From Parashewanella curva (GTDB lineage Bacteria; Pseudomonadota; Gammaproteobacteria; Enterobacterales; Shewanellaceae): a stretch of DNA of 54,024 nucleotides. This document shows, one piece after another, positions 1 through 9,484 of this stretch. The DNA is taken from positions 1-54,024 of the forward strand of contig NZ_ML014781.1 of NCBI RefSeq assembly GCF_003675895.1, given 5' to 3'. The number at the start of each line of letters is the position of its first letter. Position 1 is the first letter of the stretch. Under the pieces are notes generated by a model. The model ran no database searches. It worked only from the letters and a program-made list of their open reading frames with translations, and had not been told where the DNA came from. The translations under genes were made by a program, and so were the position numbers.

Positions 1-412
1 TACAGGGTTGAGGTTTTGCTTGCTTCTACATGCTAAGCAGAATGATGACATCAGCAGAGTTTGTGACTCAAGAAACCTGCTTTGCGACAGTCTGCAAAAT
101 TTAGATTTTGCCTGTAAGTTGTGGGGAAACAGCAGTAAAGCACTATTGATAACTTTGGTTGTAACTCGTTTTAGTTTCATTTGATGTTCCAATATTATTA
201 TTTCATTAACATTCAACCTGTTACGACAAATTACTTCAGCTTTAATTAGCAACTACAATTATAGGTTGGCCATTTTAATGGCATATTTATCATATATATT
301 TTGAATAAAGAGTCAAATTGACAATAGTTGGATGGACTAAAGTGAATTAATGAAAGGCATTTGTCAGCCTTAAAGGCGTAACATCAAGTTATTTAAAACT
401 TGAGAGCTTGAG
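1..412. other. Intergenic/leader region, no gene seen
   Basis: I see no convincing coding region, RNA gene or strong terminator here. The last ~150 bases are AT-rich and probably hold the promoter of the downstream dehydrogenase pair, but I could not fix -35 and -10 boxes with confidence. Confidence 0.4.
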
Positions 413-907
413 ATGTTGACGAGACGAGAAACATTAAGCTTAATCGCATCAAGCCTCGGCTTTACGGCTTTTTTTCCTCAGTGGATAAATCTGGCTGTTG
501 CTGGTGAGCCCAATCAGCCGACAGGTTTTCTATATGTATCTTCTTTTCTTACCGGATTTACCAAGATAAACGAATCATTGGTTAAGCCTTTCCACACAGA
601 GTTAATCGCTCAGTTTGGTCATGCTTATTGTAAAAAAGCCATTGCAGACCTTGAATCCAGTTTTAGGAAAGCCAGCACCCCCGTCGAATTAACCCAAATT
701 TTGCAGCAATACCGCTCTTTTTCTAAAGCTATACTCAAGTTATGGTTTTTAGGGAAATTTCTCCATTCTAAACCTGCCTTGGACGTTCAAGACCTCGCAT
801 ATCAACAAGGCTTGATTTGGCAGATCATTTCAGCAACGCCACCTTGTGTCCCTGATGACAGAGATTGGTCGGTGCCACCAGCGCCTAGTTTGAAGATTGC
901 ATTATGA
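413..907 (+). CDS. Tat-exported small subunit of a sugar/alcohol dehydrogenase (FAD-SLDH small-subunit family)
   Basis: This 164-residue protein begins with a twin-arginine-like leader (TRRETLSLIA, then a hydrophobic stretch and an Ala-x-Ala-like site near residue 30), so it is probably exported folded. The body, with the KLWFLGKF patch near residues 103-110, resembles the small subunit of membrane-bound FAD sugar dehydrogenases (PF12318-type). Its stop overlaps the start of the downstream GMC flavoprotein by four bases (ATGA), which is typical of translational coupling. In known systems the small subunit carries the signal peptide and escorts the catalytic subunit, which has none; that fits here. 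The usual third subunit, a multihaem cytochrome c, is not adjacent. The family call comes from motif recognition only and the substrate is unknown. Confidence 0.75.
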   Translation: MLTRRETLSLIASSLGFTAFFPQWINLAVAGEPNQPTGFLYVSSFLTGFTKINESLVKPFHTELIAQFGHAYCKKAIADLESSFRKASTPVELTQILQQYRSFSKAILKLWFLGKFLHSKPALDVQDLAYQQGLIWQIISATPPCVPDDRDWSVPPAPSLKIAL

Positions 908-2514
908 CTCATGATGCCGAGGTTATCATTATTGGTTCGGGAGTAGCTGGTGCTCTGGCCGCGTGGAAGTTGAGCCAAGCAAATATCAAAGTCATTGTGC
1001 TTGAAGCTGGTCCTTACTTTAAAGACAGAGAGAAACATGCACAAAAGTTTCGTATCGCTGGTGCTTCTCAAGGGATTGATACACCGTATCAATTTCATCC
1101 TGAAGCCCCAAAGCCAAATGCAAACGACACCTCAAATTATTATGTTCAAACCGGGCCTGAACCCTTTAAAGGTTTTTATCAGCGCATTGTAGGTGGGACG
1201 ACATGGCATTGGATGGGCATTTGCCCGCGCTTTTTACCTGAAGATTTCTCCCTCAAAAAACATTTTGGTGTGGGTGTAAATTGGCCACTGAATTATCAGC
1301 AAATTGAGCCTTATTATGGACAGGCAGAAAACGCACTTGGAGTGTCAGGAGACTCGACTTTCGATGCTGGCTCAGATAGAAGTACGGATTATCCGAATCC
1401 TCCCCTTAAGCAAAGTTATTTGGATCAGGTTTTGTCGCAAAATTGTGATGGCTTGTTATACCACGATATACCGCTAAAAGTATCCGTTGCACCACAAGCT
1501 AAACAACCGTGGTGTAAAGGCAGCGGCAGTTGCATTCCTTTATGCCCAACAGGAGCCAAATATGAGGCGAATACCCACATTAACTTAGCGAAAAAACATG
1601 GGGCGGCGATAATTGCAAAAGCGGTGGTTCATCGGTTGGATGAACATCATGGTCGAATTCGCAGTGTGAGGTACTTAGATTGGGATGGTCATGAGCATAA
1701 ACTAACTGCAAAATATTTTATGCTTGCCGCTAATGCTATCGAAACTCCCAAGATTCTACTGATGTCAAAGTCAGCAAGGTACCCAAAAGGACTTGCTAAT
1801 AGAAGTGATATGGTAGGGCGAAATTTGATGGATCATCCTTTAGTGATATCACAATGTCTGTCTCCTGTGCCTGTATATGGTTTTAGAGGCCCTATAGCAA
1901 CGTCGAGTATTGAGTCGTTTAGGACTGGAGACTTTCGAAAACACTTTTCCAGTTATCGGATTAACATTCACAATAATGGTTGGGCATCTCCTCACGTCAG
2001 TCCGTATGCTGATTTTAAAAACCCAGTTAAAGAATTTAAATATGGAGATGAACTACAACAGGTGTTGAAAGATAGAATCCAAAGACAAATCTTGATAGAT
2101 GGCGCTATTGAGCAATTACCAAATTACAGAAATCGAGTGAGTTTAAGTCGACATCGGTCTGATAAATTTGGTTTACCTCACCCAGAGATTTATTACCATT
2201 TTACGGAATATGAACAAAAGGGGTTAAAAGATATCAATCTGTGCTTTGAAGCCATGTTTACTAAGCTTCAGGCCTCCGAAATTCTGCATATTCCTGAAGT
2301 GCTCTCGTCTGGACACATCATGGGAACTTGTAAAATGGGATTAAGCGCTTGGGATTCGGTGGTTTTACCTAGTGGCCGAACCCATGAGCATAAAAATTTA
2401 TATATTCTTGGTTCGAGTGTATTTCCAACCTCTGGTACAGCTAACCCCACTCTAACAATTGCAGCATTAACATTAAGAACAACAGAGTCGTTGATCAAAA
2501 TATTAAGAAATTAA
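904..2514 (+). CDS. GMC-family FAD-dependent dehydrogenase, large catalytic subunit
   Basis: A 536-residue flavoprotein. The N-terminus carries the FAD-binding Rossmann motif (VIIIGSGVAGALAAWKL, about residues 7-23) ending in an acidic residue (VLEAG). The GGTTWHWMG segment near residues 97-105 matches the second GMC signature. A Cys cluster (WCKGSGSCIPLCPTGA, about residues 203-218) resembles the Fe-S-binding Cys motif reported in FAD glucose, fructose and sorbitol dehydrogenases. The C-terminal HIMGTCKMG and the GTANPTLTIAAL stretch correspond to the catalytic His and terminal GMC motifs. It has no signal peptide of its own, which fits hitch-hiker export with the small subunit upstream. It probably oxidises a sugar or polyol in the periplasm and passes electrons to a cytochrome encoded elsewhere. 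The substrate cannot be read from the sequence. Confidence 0.87.
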   Translation: MTHDAEVIIIGSGVAGALAAWKLSQANIKVIVLEAGPYFKDREKHAQKFRIAGASQGIDTPYQFHPEAPKPNANDTSNYYVQTGPEPFKGFYQRIVGGTTWHWMGICPRFLPEDFSLKKHFGVGVNWPLNYQQIEPYYGQAENALGVSGDSTFDAGSDRSTDYPNPPLKQSYLDQVLSQNCDGLLYHDIPLKVSVAPQAKQPWCKGSGSCIPLCPTGAKYEANTHINLAKKHGAAIIAKAVVHRLDEHHGRIRSVRYLDWDGHEHKLTAKYFMLAANAIETPKILLMSKSARYPKGLANRSDMVGRNLMDHPLVISQCLSPVPVYGFRGPIATSSIESFRTGDFRKHFSSYRINIHNNGWASPHVSPYADFKNPVKEFKYGDELQQVLKDRIQRQILIDGAIEQLPNYRNRVSLSRHRSDKFGLPHPEIYYHFTEYEQKGLKDINLCFEAMFTKLQASEILHIPEVLSSGHIMGTCKMGLSAWDSVVLPSGRTHEHKNLYILGSSVFPTSGTANPTLTIAALTLRTTESLIKILRN

Positions 2515-2567
2515 CACTATGTCTGTTGTATCTTCGACTGAAATATACCCGTGAACTTAAATAAGCC

Positions 2568-2603
2568 CTGAAATCCCGCATCTTCAGGTATCACGAGTAT
2601 ATA
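2568..2603 (+). repeat. Solo copy of a dispersed ~34-bp repeat end (CTGAAATCC...ATCACGAGTATA)
   Basis: This stretch matches the two inverted ends of the fold-back element at 41857-42126, with the shared core CTTCAGGTATCACGAGTATA. No matching partner lies to its left, so it looks like a solo end or remnant. It lies in the gap between the GMC dehydrogenase and the convergent coiled-coil gene. Confidence 0.7.
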
Positions 2604-2662
2604 TTTTCATTTAAATTGATTTTCCGATTTTATTGGTGCTCATGTCCCAATTCTGAGGGAGA

Positions 2663-3856
2663 TTAATTCGAGAAAAGCTTCTCATATTCTTGAGAAATTT
2701 GAGTAAACTCCGACTGTTTACCATTAAGAAGTAGTGCTGTGTATACTCCTCTTGCAAATCCTTGAACCCCGTTCCCAAGGCTTTTCACGTAAGCTATTCC
2801 AGAGTTCGCTTTGTTAATAACAGCAATAAGTTTTGATTTGGGATCACGGTGCATTGAGTCAATTGACTCTAAATCATTTTCAGTAATGCTGAGGTTTGTA
2901 CCTATTTGTCGCCATAGCATTGAAACCTCAACGAGAGGATTATAAACATCTTTTATAGCATGCGGAAGTGACTTGGTAGTGAGTCGCAAGGCATGATGTT
3001 CAACGAGTCGATGCTGCTCTTGGCTTAATCCGGACGTTGCCAGTCTCGGTTGAACTTGTTTAGCAGGCGGTAAATCTTGTGCTTGAAGGTGCAGTTTTAA
3101 TTGCCGATTTTCTTCTGTTAATCGTTGAATTGTTTCCTCAAACTTAAAGATCTCCACCTTGCCGTCACTATGATGACTTTTGAGAACCTGATTATTTTGT
3201 TCAGACTGAGATAATTTTTGTTGTAAATCACGAATCGTTGAACTTTGTCTTTGGATCACATTGTTTACTTCAGCAAGCTTTTGTTGATGATGTTGTTGAG
3301 TTGTTTTTAAAGTGTCTTGAAGCCGCTTATATGCATCTAAGTATCCTTGAGCAACGCTTTTGGCCGAACTCAAATCTTTTAATTGTGCGATTTCAGTGCT
3401 TAACTGTTCCTGAGTACGGGGGCGGTGGGAAGAGGCTGTTACTGCGGTATAAGGCGATGAGGTTTTTAGGTAATAGGTGGGGTCAGCAGCCATATTTTTT
3501 GTAACGACAGTATAAATTGGCCCGTTTGCGAGAAAACCACAGTCTTTGCCAGTTCTAAATAGCTCAAAAAAACGGTTTATTTTGTTTGTAGCAGTCCCCT
3601 CCGCGCTCTGAAAATAGTGTTCCAACAATGCGGAATAGCATCTTTCTGTATCATGATAATACTTATCGGCAAAGTTAGCAGTTTTATATGATGGAATCTT
3701 TAACATGATCCCTAACAAATCCCATTGACTTGAAGCATCCATAGTGTCATTAAGTATTCTTGGAAGGTTAACTCCTCCAACAGAAGCATTTTGTGTTGCT
3801 TCTTCAGACCATTGAACCCCTGTGGTAGAAGAAGAGGGTATTTGTGACGCGGACAT
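2663..3856 (-). CDS. Coiled-coil protein with death-domain-like N- and C-terminal regions (putative effector)
   Basis: A 397-residue protein that I do not recognise by name. Residues ~30-105 follow a death-fold-like helical pattern: a Trp-Asp start with LGI-L-I (WDLLGIMLKIP), a Cys-containing middle helix and a closing FFELF helix. Residues ~145-255 are strongly heptad-like and Gln-rich, so probably a coiled coil. Residues ~285-390 again give a W-x-x-I-G-x-x-L-x-I pattern (LWRQIGTNLSITENDLESI) followed by KLIAVI and a terminal helix, as in death-superfamily domains. No signal peptide or membrane segment is seen. The layout (adaptor-like domain, coiled coil, adaptor-like domain) resembles host signalling adaptors. 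Death-fold membership is inferred from residue pattern only and needs a profile or structure comparison. It lies alone between the GMC dehydrogenase and ssb. Confidence 0.6.
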   Translation of the reverse strand: MSASQIPSSSTTGVQWSEEATQNASVGGVNLPRILNDTMDASSQWDLLGIMLKIPSYKTANFADKYYHDTERCYSALLEHYFQSAEGTATNKINRFFELFRTGKDCGFLANGPIYTVVTKNMAADPTYYLKTSSPYTAVTASSHRPRTQEQLSTEIAQLKDLSSAKSVAQGYLDAYKRLQDTLKTTQQHHQQKLAEVNNVIQRQSSTIRDLQQKLSQSEQNNQVLKSHHSDGKVEIFKFEETIQRLTEENRQLKLHLQAQDLPPAKQVQPRLATSGLSQEQHRLVEHHALRLTTKSLPHAIKDVYNPLVEVSMLWRQIGTNLSITENDLESIDSMHRDPKSKLIAVINKANSGIAYVKSLGNGVQGFARGVYTALLLNGKQSEFTQISQEYEKLFSN

Positions 3857-3978
3857 GATGACTCCAATAGATTGAATTTAAACATTGCTCCTAAAGTAAT
3901 TAAAGTAATTTAATAGGGTGAGAAATAAAATATTGATTAATAAACATTAATTTTAGCTTAAGTTTGGTTGCAGAAATG

Positions 3979-4004
3979 AAAAACCCGCCATAATAGCGGG
4001 TTAC
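3979..4004 (-). terminator. Rho-independent terminator of ssb
   Basis: A perfect 7-bp stem AACCCGC/GCGGGTT with a 7-base loop (3982-4002). Read on the minus strand it is followed by a T-rich tail. It lies about 45 bases after the ssb stop codon. Confidence 0.8.
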
Positions 4005-4048
4005 AAGAGAGTTAAGCTTTATCTTTATAGTGTTACTTATTACAACTC

Positions 4049-4669
4049 CTAAAACGGGATATCGTCGTCCCAACCATCATCCAAGTTTGGCGTATAATTT
4101 TGCTGAGCAGGCTGTTGCTGAGGTGCTTGAGCAGGTTTAGCTTGTTGCGCTGGTGCCTGTTGTGCAGGAGCTTGTTGCTGAGGCTGATAGCTCTGCTGTG
4201 GCTGTTGCGGTTGATAGCTTTGTTGCTGCAGTTGTTGCGGGGCACCGTAACCAGAAGTTTGTGGCTGCTGGGCTGGTGCTTGTTTAGGGGCACCATAACC
4301 ACCTTGGTTGGCATTCATGCCACCACCTTGTCGGCTATCAAGCATTTGCATTTCGTTACCAACAATCTCAGTTTTGTAACGATCTTGACCCGTTTGTTGA
4401 TCTTGCCATTTGCTGGTTTGCAGGCGACCTTCAACGTATACCTTAGCGCCTTTTTTCAGATACTCACCTGCAATTTCAGCTAAGCGACGATACATAACGA
4501 TGTTATGCCACTCGGTACGCTCTTGTTGCTGACCTTGTTGATCTTTCCAAGTTTCACTGGTTGCAATGGTAAAATTGGCTACCGCATTGCCATTTGGCAT
4601 ATAACGAACTTCAGGATCGCGCCCTAAATTACCCACTAAAATTACTTTGTTCACACCACGGCTGGCCAT
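4049..4669 (-). CDS. ssb: Single-stranded DNA-binding protein
   Basis: A 206-residue SSB. The N-terminal OB fold (about residues 1-110) begins [16 protein letters not shown] and contains the conserved [11 protein letters not shown] and TEWHNIVMY segments. A long, very Gln/Pro/Ala-rich linker (about residues 115-195) leads to the acidic tip DDDIPF, which recruits replication and repair partners. Length and layout are those of gammaproteobacterial SSB; the linker is longer and richer in Gln than in E. coli. A clear ribosome site (CAGGAG, 8 bases before the ATG) supports the start. It protects ssDNA during replication, recombination and SOS repair. No LexA-like site was seen directly upstream, whereas uvrA nearby has one. 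Confidence 0.97.
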   Translation of the reverse strand: MASRGVNKVILVGNLGRDPEVRYMPNGNAVANFTIATSETWKDQQGQQQERTEWHNIVMYRRLAEIAGEYLKKGAKVYVEGRLQTSKWQDQQTGQDRYKTEIVGNEMQMLDSRQGGGMNANQGGYGAPKQAPAQQPQTSGYGAPQQLQQQSYQPQQPQQSYQPQQQAPAQQAPAQQAKPAQAPQQQPAQQNYTPNLDDGWDDDIPF

Positions 4670-4742
4670 GATTTTCTCCTGCGAGTTTAATATTTTTTTC
4701 TTACATGCATAACGGCTAGAGTATGCTTTTTTGTTAGTTAAT

Positions 4743-6110
4743 TCAATCTGAGCTCTTTAAAATTGCTTGTGCACTTTCCAATTCAAATTGATCGGTCACT
4801 TTGAGATAGGCGGCTTGTTCTTCTGTGATCAATATGGCTTCAGCAACGCCAGTCAGAGCTGATAACTGAGCGGCTATCTCTTGGGCGTGGGCTTTATCTC
4901 GGATTTTGGTGGAGAGCGTATAGCTTTTTAACAGTACGGGATTTTCCATGCCTAAAGATAATAATAGCCAAATTCCCACTAATACCAAGGCCACGATAAA
5001 TACACCGTTAGCACCAACCCATTGATACATGCTCCCACCTAATAAACCGCCACAAAAGGCGCCTAAAAATTGGCTGGTGGAATACACTCCCATGGCTGAA
5101 CCTTTATCTCCTGCTGGGCAAAATTTGGCAATCAAACTGGGTAATGATGCTTCAAGATAATTAAAGGCAGTAAAAAAAAGTAAGATCCCTAATGCAATCA
5201 GCCAAAATTGATTTTCAAATAAGGCCAATATAGCAAGGGAGGCTAACATGATCAGTAATGAGATTTGAAACGTGGCTTTGGTGTTTTTCTTTTTAACGCC
5301 AATGATGATCAAAGGCACCATTAAGAAAAAAGCCCCAATGAAAGTTGGGAAGTAAAGCTTCCAGTGATTCTCTTTGGCAAAACCAGCGTGAACCAATACA
5401 AAGGGTAAGGCTACAAATACTGCAGTTAGGGTTAGGTGAAGGATAAAAATACCCGCATCAAGGCGAATGAGTTGCGGATTTTTTAACATGGTGAGCAAAC
5501 GAGCAGGTGCGGCCACAGTGTCACCTTTAGGGGCATGACGGACAGGGTTAGGCACAAAAAATTGCACGATCAAAACACCAATAACTGCAAAAATCGCCGT
5601 CATAATGAATAGGCCTGATAACCCTAAGTGATGAGCGACAATCGGCCCAAGCAATAAGGCGAGTGCAAAAGAAAACCCAATACACATACCGATAACGGCC
5701 ATCACTTTGGTGCGTTGTTCATCTCGAGTTAGGTCTGCAGCTAAAGCAAGCACAGCAGCGGCAATCGCCCCCATACCTTGTAAAGCACGACCCACAATCA
5801 CCATGTAAATACTCGTGGCACTGGCAGCGACTAGGCTGCCGATGGAAAAGACAATCAAGCCGCCGATAATCACAGGTTTACGGCCGAATTTATCGGATAA
5901 GATCCCCATTGGGATTTGTAGTAAGGCTTGAGTTAATCCGTAAGCGCCAATGGCTACGCCCACTAAGAACGGAGAAAATCCGGTTAAGTGCTGACCATAA
6001 AGGGCAAACACTGGCATGATCATGAAAAGTCCCATCATTCTCAAACCAAAGACGCTGGCAAGAGAAGCGGCTACTTTCTTTTCAACTGCAGATAAGCCAT
6101 TACTTTGCAT
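4743..6110 (-). CDS. yajR: MFS transporter, YajR type, with C-terminal YAM domain
   Basis: A 455-residue major facilitator protein with 12 predicted membrane helices (about residues 10-390). The motif-A loop between helices 2 and 3 reads [14 protein letters not shown] soluble C-terminal tail (about residues 400-455, with [17 protein letters not shown] and [17 protein letters not shown]) matches the small ferredoxin-like YAM domain that distinguishes E. coli YajR. Length agrees with YajR (454 residues). It is a proton-driven exporter in the inner membrane, but its natural substrate is not established. It lies between ssb and uvrA, which are adjacent and divergent in many gammaproteobacteria. 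The symbol rests on architecture and length. Confidence 0.85.
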   Translation of the reverse strand: MQSNGLSAVEKKVAASLASVFGLRMMGLFMIMPVFALYGQHLTGFSPFLVGVAIGAYGLTQALLQIPMGILSDKFGRKPVIIGGLIVFSIGSLVAASATSIYMVIVGRALQGMGAIAAAVLALAADLTRDEQRTKVMAVIGMCIGFSFALALLLGPIVAHHLGLSGLFIMTAIFAVIGVLIVQFFVPNPVRHAPKGDTVAAPARLLTMLKNPQLIRLDAGIFILHLTLTAVFVALPFVLVHAGFAKENHWKLYFPTFIGAFFLMVPLIIIGVKKKNTKATFQISLLIMLASLAILALFENQFWLIALGILLFFTAFNYLEASLPSLIAKFCPAGDKGSAMGVYSTSQFLGAFCGGLLGGSMYQWVGANGVFIVALVLVGIWLLLSLGMENPVLLKSYTLSTKIRDKAHAQEIAAQLSALTGVAEAILITEEQAAYLKVTDQFELESAQAILKSSD

Positions 6111-6240
6111 GTTAAAAAACCTTGAAGATAAAAATGGAAGAGTGATACCTATTTGAATTGAATGATAATTAAAAGTTGAATCTGCTCAATTCAGTTAAAA
6201 GCAGCGCATAATAGCATACGGAAACAGAGAGTTTAAAAAT

Positions 6241-6256
6241 TTAGGGCATGCCCTAA
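6241..6256. repeat. Perfect palindrome TTAGGGCATGCCCTAA
   Basis: A 16-base perfect palindrome upstream of uvrA. A closely related palindrome (TAGGGCACGCCCTA, 9369-9382) lies just downstream of uvrA, so the two flank the yajR side and the far side of that gene. It could be a protein-binding site or a small repetitive element. Confidence 0.7.
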
Positions 6257-6433
6257 TAGATACCCTCAACTAACACTTTATTTTAATAGTGTTTTTATTG
6301 TAAACGAGGATTCTCGAACGCAAAAGTTTATAAACAAGAATTAATGGGAAAGAGAAATTAGTTGCTGTTGATGCTGAATCCATTCGGGTAATGATTTTGG
6401 TAGAGAGGTTACACTGACAAATTACTTCTGGCA

Positions 6434-6453
6434 TACTGTATATCCTTTCAGTA
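6434..6453 (+). promoter_or_regulatory. LexA (SOS) box upstream of uvrA
   Basis: The sequence TACTGTATATCCTTTCAGTA matches the gammaproteobacterial SOS box (TACTGT-N8-ACAGTA) except for TCAG in place of ACAG in the right half. It ends 25 bases before the uvrA ATG, where LexA would block transcription. uvrA is a classical SOS gene, so SOS control is well supported. Confidence 0.88.
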
Positions 6454-6478
6454 CTTTTGAGATAAAAACGAGAGCTTG

Positions 6479-9307
6479 ATGGATAAGATCGAAATACGCG
6501 GCGCCAGAACTCATAACCTCAAAAACATCAACCTAACCATTCCAAGAGATGAGTTAATCGTGATCACTGGATTGTCAGGTTCAGGTAAGTCATCGCTAGC
6601 ATTTGATACCTTATATGCCGAAGGTCAGCGTCGATATGTGGAATCATTATCGGCTTATGCTCGTCAGTTTTTGAGTTTGATGGAAAAGCCTGATGTGGAT
6701 CATATTGAGGGCTTAAGCCCAGCCATTTCTATCGAGCAGAAATCCACATCTCATAATCCACGATCAACCGTGGGTACCATTACTGAAATTTACGATTATC
6801 TGCGTCTTCTATACGCCAGAGTCGGCGAGCCACGCTGTCCGACACACCACCAACCGTTAACCGCGCAAACCGTCAGTCAGATGGTAGACAAGGTATTAGA
6901 GCTTCCAGAAGGCAGTCGTCAAATGCTGTTAGCGCCAGTGGTAAATGGTCGTAAAGGTGAGCACGTTAAGCTATTAGAAAGCCTTGAAGCGCAGGGCTAC
7001 ATTCGCGCTCGTATTGACGGTGAAGTGTGTGATTTGTCCGACCCTCCAACGCTAGACTTGCACGTTAAACACACCATTGAAGTGGTTGTGGATCGTTTTA
7101 AAGTACGTGACGACATTAAACAGCGCTTGGCAGAATCTTTTGAAACAGCGCTGGAGTTGTCAGGCGGCTTGGCATTAGTAGCGCCTATGCAAGAAGGTGA
7201 TGAGCAAGAGCCATTAGTATTTTCGGCCAACTTTGCTTGCCCATATTGTGGTTACTCGATGACAGAGTTAGAGCCAAGGATCTTTTCATTCAACAATCCT
7301 GCTGGAGCATGTGGCACTTGTGATGGCCTAGGTGTGCAGCAGTTTTTTGATCCTGAGCGAGTGGTGGTTAACAGTGAGTTATCACTTGCCGGTGGTGCAA
7401 TTCGAGGTTGGGATCGTCGAAATTTTTATTACTTCCAAATGCTTAAGTCTTTGGGTGAGCATTATGATTTTGATGTAGAAACACCATTTGAGCAGCTCGA
7501 CGATAAAATTAAAAAAATCGTTTTTTATGGATCGGGTCGAACAAAAATAGCCTTTAAGTATGTGAATGATAAAGGTGATGTGGTGAATCGTAATCACCCA
7601 TTCGAAGGCATATTGAACAATATGGATCGCCGCTATCGAGAAACGGAAAGTAACTCGGTGCGTGAAGAACTGACTAAGTTCATTAACACTCAACCTTGTC
7701 AGAGCTGTAACGGTTCACGCTTAAAAGAAGAAGCACGTAACGTATTTATCGAAAAAGTAAATTTACCTGAGCTCACCACTTGGTCGATTGGTGAGGCTAA
7801 AGACTATTTTGACCACTTGAATTTTACAGGGCAGAAAGCGCAAATCGCTGAAAAGGTGCTGAAAGAGATCCAAGAGCGTTTAGGCTTCTTAGTGAATGTT
7901 GGCTTGAACTATCTCAACCTGTCTCGCTCAGCGGAAACGTTGTCGGGCGGTGAAGCGCAGCGTATTCGTCTTGCAAGTCAAATCGGTGCGGGATTGGTGG
8001 GCGTGATGTATGTATTGGATGAACCGTCCATTGGTTTGCATCAACGTGATAATGAACGTCTGCTCAATACCTTAAAGCACCTGCGTGATTTAGGTAATAC
8101 CGTGATTGTGGTTGAGCACGATGAAGACGCCATTCGTATGGCAGATCACGTTATTGATATTGGTCCCGGAGCTGGAGTCCATGGTGGCAGTATTATTGCC
8201 AGCGGCAAGCTTGAAGATGTTATGGGCTGCGCTGAATCAGTGACAGGGCAATATCTTTCTGGAGAGAAGCAAATTCATGTCAAAGGCGAGCGAGTCCCTT
8301 ATGATGCTGAGCAAGTGATTGAGCTTAAAGGTGCGCGTGGCAATAACTTAAAGAATGTCGATTTAACTATTCCTCTTGGACTAATGACCTGTATTACAGG
8401 GGTGTCAGGCTCGGGTAAATCGACGTTGATCAATGATACCTTCTATCGCATTGCTCATCGAATGTTAAATAAAGCCACGGTCACAGAGCCTGCGCCTTAC
8501 GATGAAATCATTGGCATGGACAAATGCGATAAAGTGGTGGATATCGATCAAAGTCCGATCGGTCGTACGCCTCGTTCAAACCCTGCCACTTATACCGGAA
8601 TATTCACCCCCATTCGTGAATTGTTTGCCGGTACGCAAGAGTCGAGAAGTCGTGGCTATCAAGTCGGTCGTTTCTCATTTAACGTCAAAGGTGGTCGCTG
8701 CGAAGCGTGCCAAGGTGACGGTCTTATTAAAGTAGAAATGCATTTCTTACCAGACGTTTATGTGCCTTGTGATTCTTGTAAAGGTCAGCGTTATAACCGT
8801 GAAACCTTAGAAGTGCGTTACAAAGGCAAAAACATTCACGAAGTCCTGCAAATGACAGTGGAAGAGGCCAGAGTTTTCTTTGATGCCATTCCGGCCATTG
8901 CTCGTAAGTTGCAAACCCTGATGGACGTAGGTTTGTCTTATATTCGGCTAGGGCAAAGTGCGACAACCTTATCAGGTGGTGAGGCGCAGCGGGTGAAGTT
9001 GGCAAAAGAACTGTCAAAACGAGACACAGGTAAAACCTTATATATTCTGGATGAACCAACTACTGGTCTTCATTTTGCCGATATTCAATTACTGCTTGAT
9101 GTTTTGCATCGTTTAAAAGCCCACGGCAATACCGTGGTAGTGATTGAACACAACTTAGATGTGATCAAAACGGCTGACTGGATTGTCGATCTTGGCCCTG
9201 AAGGTGGTTCTGGTGGTGGAACCATATTGACCTGTGGAACGCCAGAGCAGGTCGCTGAGCATCCTACGTCACATACGGCACGATTTATAAAGCCGATGTT
9301 AAAGTAA
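6479..9307 (+). CDS. uvrA: Excinuclease ABC subunit A
   Basis: UvrA, the damage-recognition ATPase of nucleotide excision repair, 942 residues from the ATG at 6479 (an in-frame TTG directly precedes it). It has two ABC ATPase modules: Walker [10 protein letters not shown] near residue 31 and GVSGSGKST near residue 640. Each module has a signature LSGGEAQR. Zinc-binding Cys pairs are visible (CPYCGY and CGTCDG near residues 253-283, CEAC and CDSC near 740-765). Length matches E. coli UvrA (940). It acts as a dimer with UvrB and UvrC in the cytoplasm. The SOS box upstream implies induction by DNA damage. The frame is intact throughout, which is relevant when judging the frameshifts in neighbouring accessory genes. 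Confidence 0.99.
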   Translation: MDKIEIRGARTHNLKNINLTIPRDELIVITGLSGSGKSSLAFDTLYAEGQRRYVESLSAYARQFLSLMEKPDVDHIEGLSPAISIEQKSTSHNPRSTVGTITEIYDYLRLLYARVGEPRCPTHHQPLTAQTVSQMVDKVLELPEGSRQMLLAPVVNGRKGEHVKLLESLEAQGYIRARIDGEVCDLSDPPTLDLHVKHTIEVVVDRFKVRDDIKQRLAESFETALELSGGLALVAPMQEGDEQEPLVFSANFACPYCGYSMTELEPRIFSFNNPAGACGTCDGLGVQQFFDPERVVVNSELSLAGGAIRGWDRRNFYYFQMLKSLGEHYDFDVETPFEQLDDKIKKIVFYGSGRTKIAFKYVNDKGDVVNRNHPFEGILNNMDRRYRETESNSVREELTKFINTQPCQSCNGSRLKEEARNVFIEKVNLPELTTWSIGEAKDYFDHLNFTGQKAQIAEKVLKEIQERLGFLVNVGLNYLNLSRSAETLSGGEAQRIRLASQIGAGLVGVMYVLDEPSIGLHQRDNERLLNTLKHLRDLGNTVIVVEHDEDAIRMADHVIDIGPGAGVHGGSIIASGKLEDVMGCAESVTGQYLSGEKQIHVKGERVPYDAEQVIELKGARGNNLKNVDLTIPLGLMTCITGVSGSGKSTLINDTFYRIAHRMLNKATVTEPAPYDEIIGMDKCDKVVDIDQSPIGRTPRSNPATYTGIFTPIRELFAGTQESRSRGYQVGRFSFNVKGGRCEACQGDGLIKVEMHFLPDVYVPCDSCKGQRYNRETLEVRYKGKNIHEVLQMTVEEARVFFDAIPAIARKLQTLMDVGLSYIRLGQSATTLSGGEAQRVKLAKELSKRDTGKTLYILDEPTTGLHFADIQLLLDVLHRLKAHGNTVVVIEHNLDVIKTADWIVDLGPEGGSGGGTILTCGTPEQVAEHPTSHTARFIKPMLK

Positions 9308-9322
9308 TTCCTTACACTCGAT

Positions 9323-9344
9323 TAGAGGCCATATACGGCCTCTA
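9323..9344 (+). terminator. Hairpin after uvrA
   Basis: An 8-bp perfect stem TAGAGGCC/GGCCTCTA with a 6-base loop begins 15 bases after the uvrA stop. It lacks a T tract, so it may be a weak or Rho-assisted terminator or an mRNA-stabilising hairpin. Confidence 0.5.
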
Positions 9345-9368
9345 AGTACAAAGACATACGTTTGATAC

Positions 9369-9382
9369 TAGGGCACGCCCTA
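9369..9382. repeat. Palindrome TAGGGCACGCCCTA, relative of the one at 6241
   Basis: A 14-base near-perfect palindrome differing from the 6241-6256 palindrome at the centre (CACG for CATG). It lies between the uvrA hairpin and the first U-box gene. Confidence 0.6.
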
Positions 9383-9484
9383 ACTTTCCTAGAATGATAG
9401 ATAAACCATAATTCATTATCTCATCCTGATTTACTGATTAGAATAGTGTATCGATAGATTGAAGAAATATTTGGTATACCTTTC

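Larger units (their letters stand above)
6111..6478. other. Divergent promoter region between yajR and uvrA
   Basis: This gap of about 370 bases carries promoters for both directions, a 16-bp perfect palindrome at 6241-6256 and a LexA box at 6434-6453. I see no additional gene. Confidence 0.6.

Noticed and set aside
4033-4483. Long open frames on both strands over the ssb Gln-rich linker
   Set aside because: They are shadows caused by the repetitive CAG/CAA-rich coding sequence of the SSB linker.
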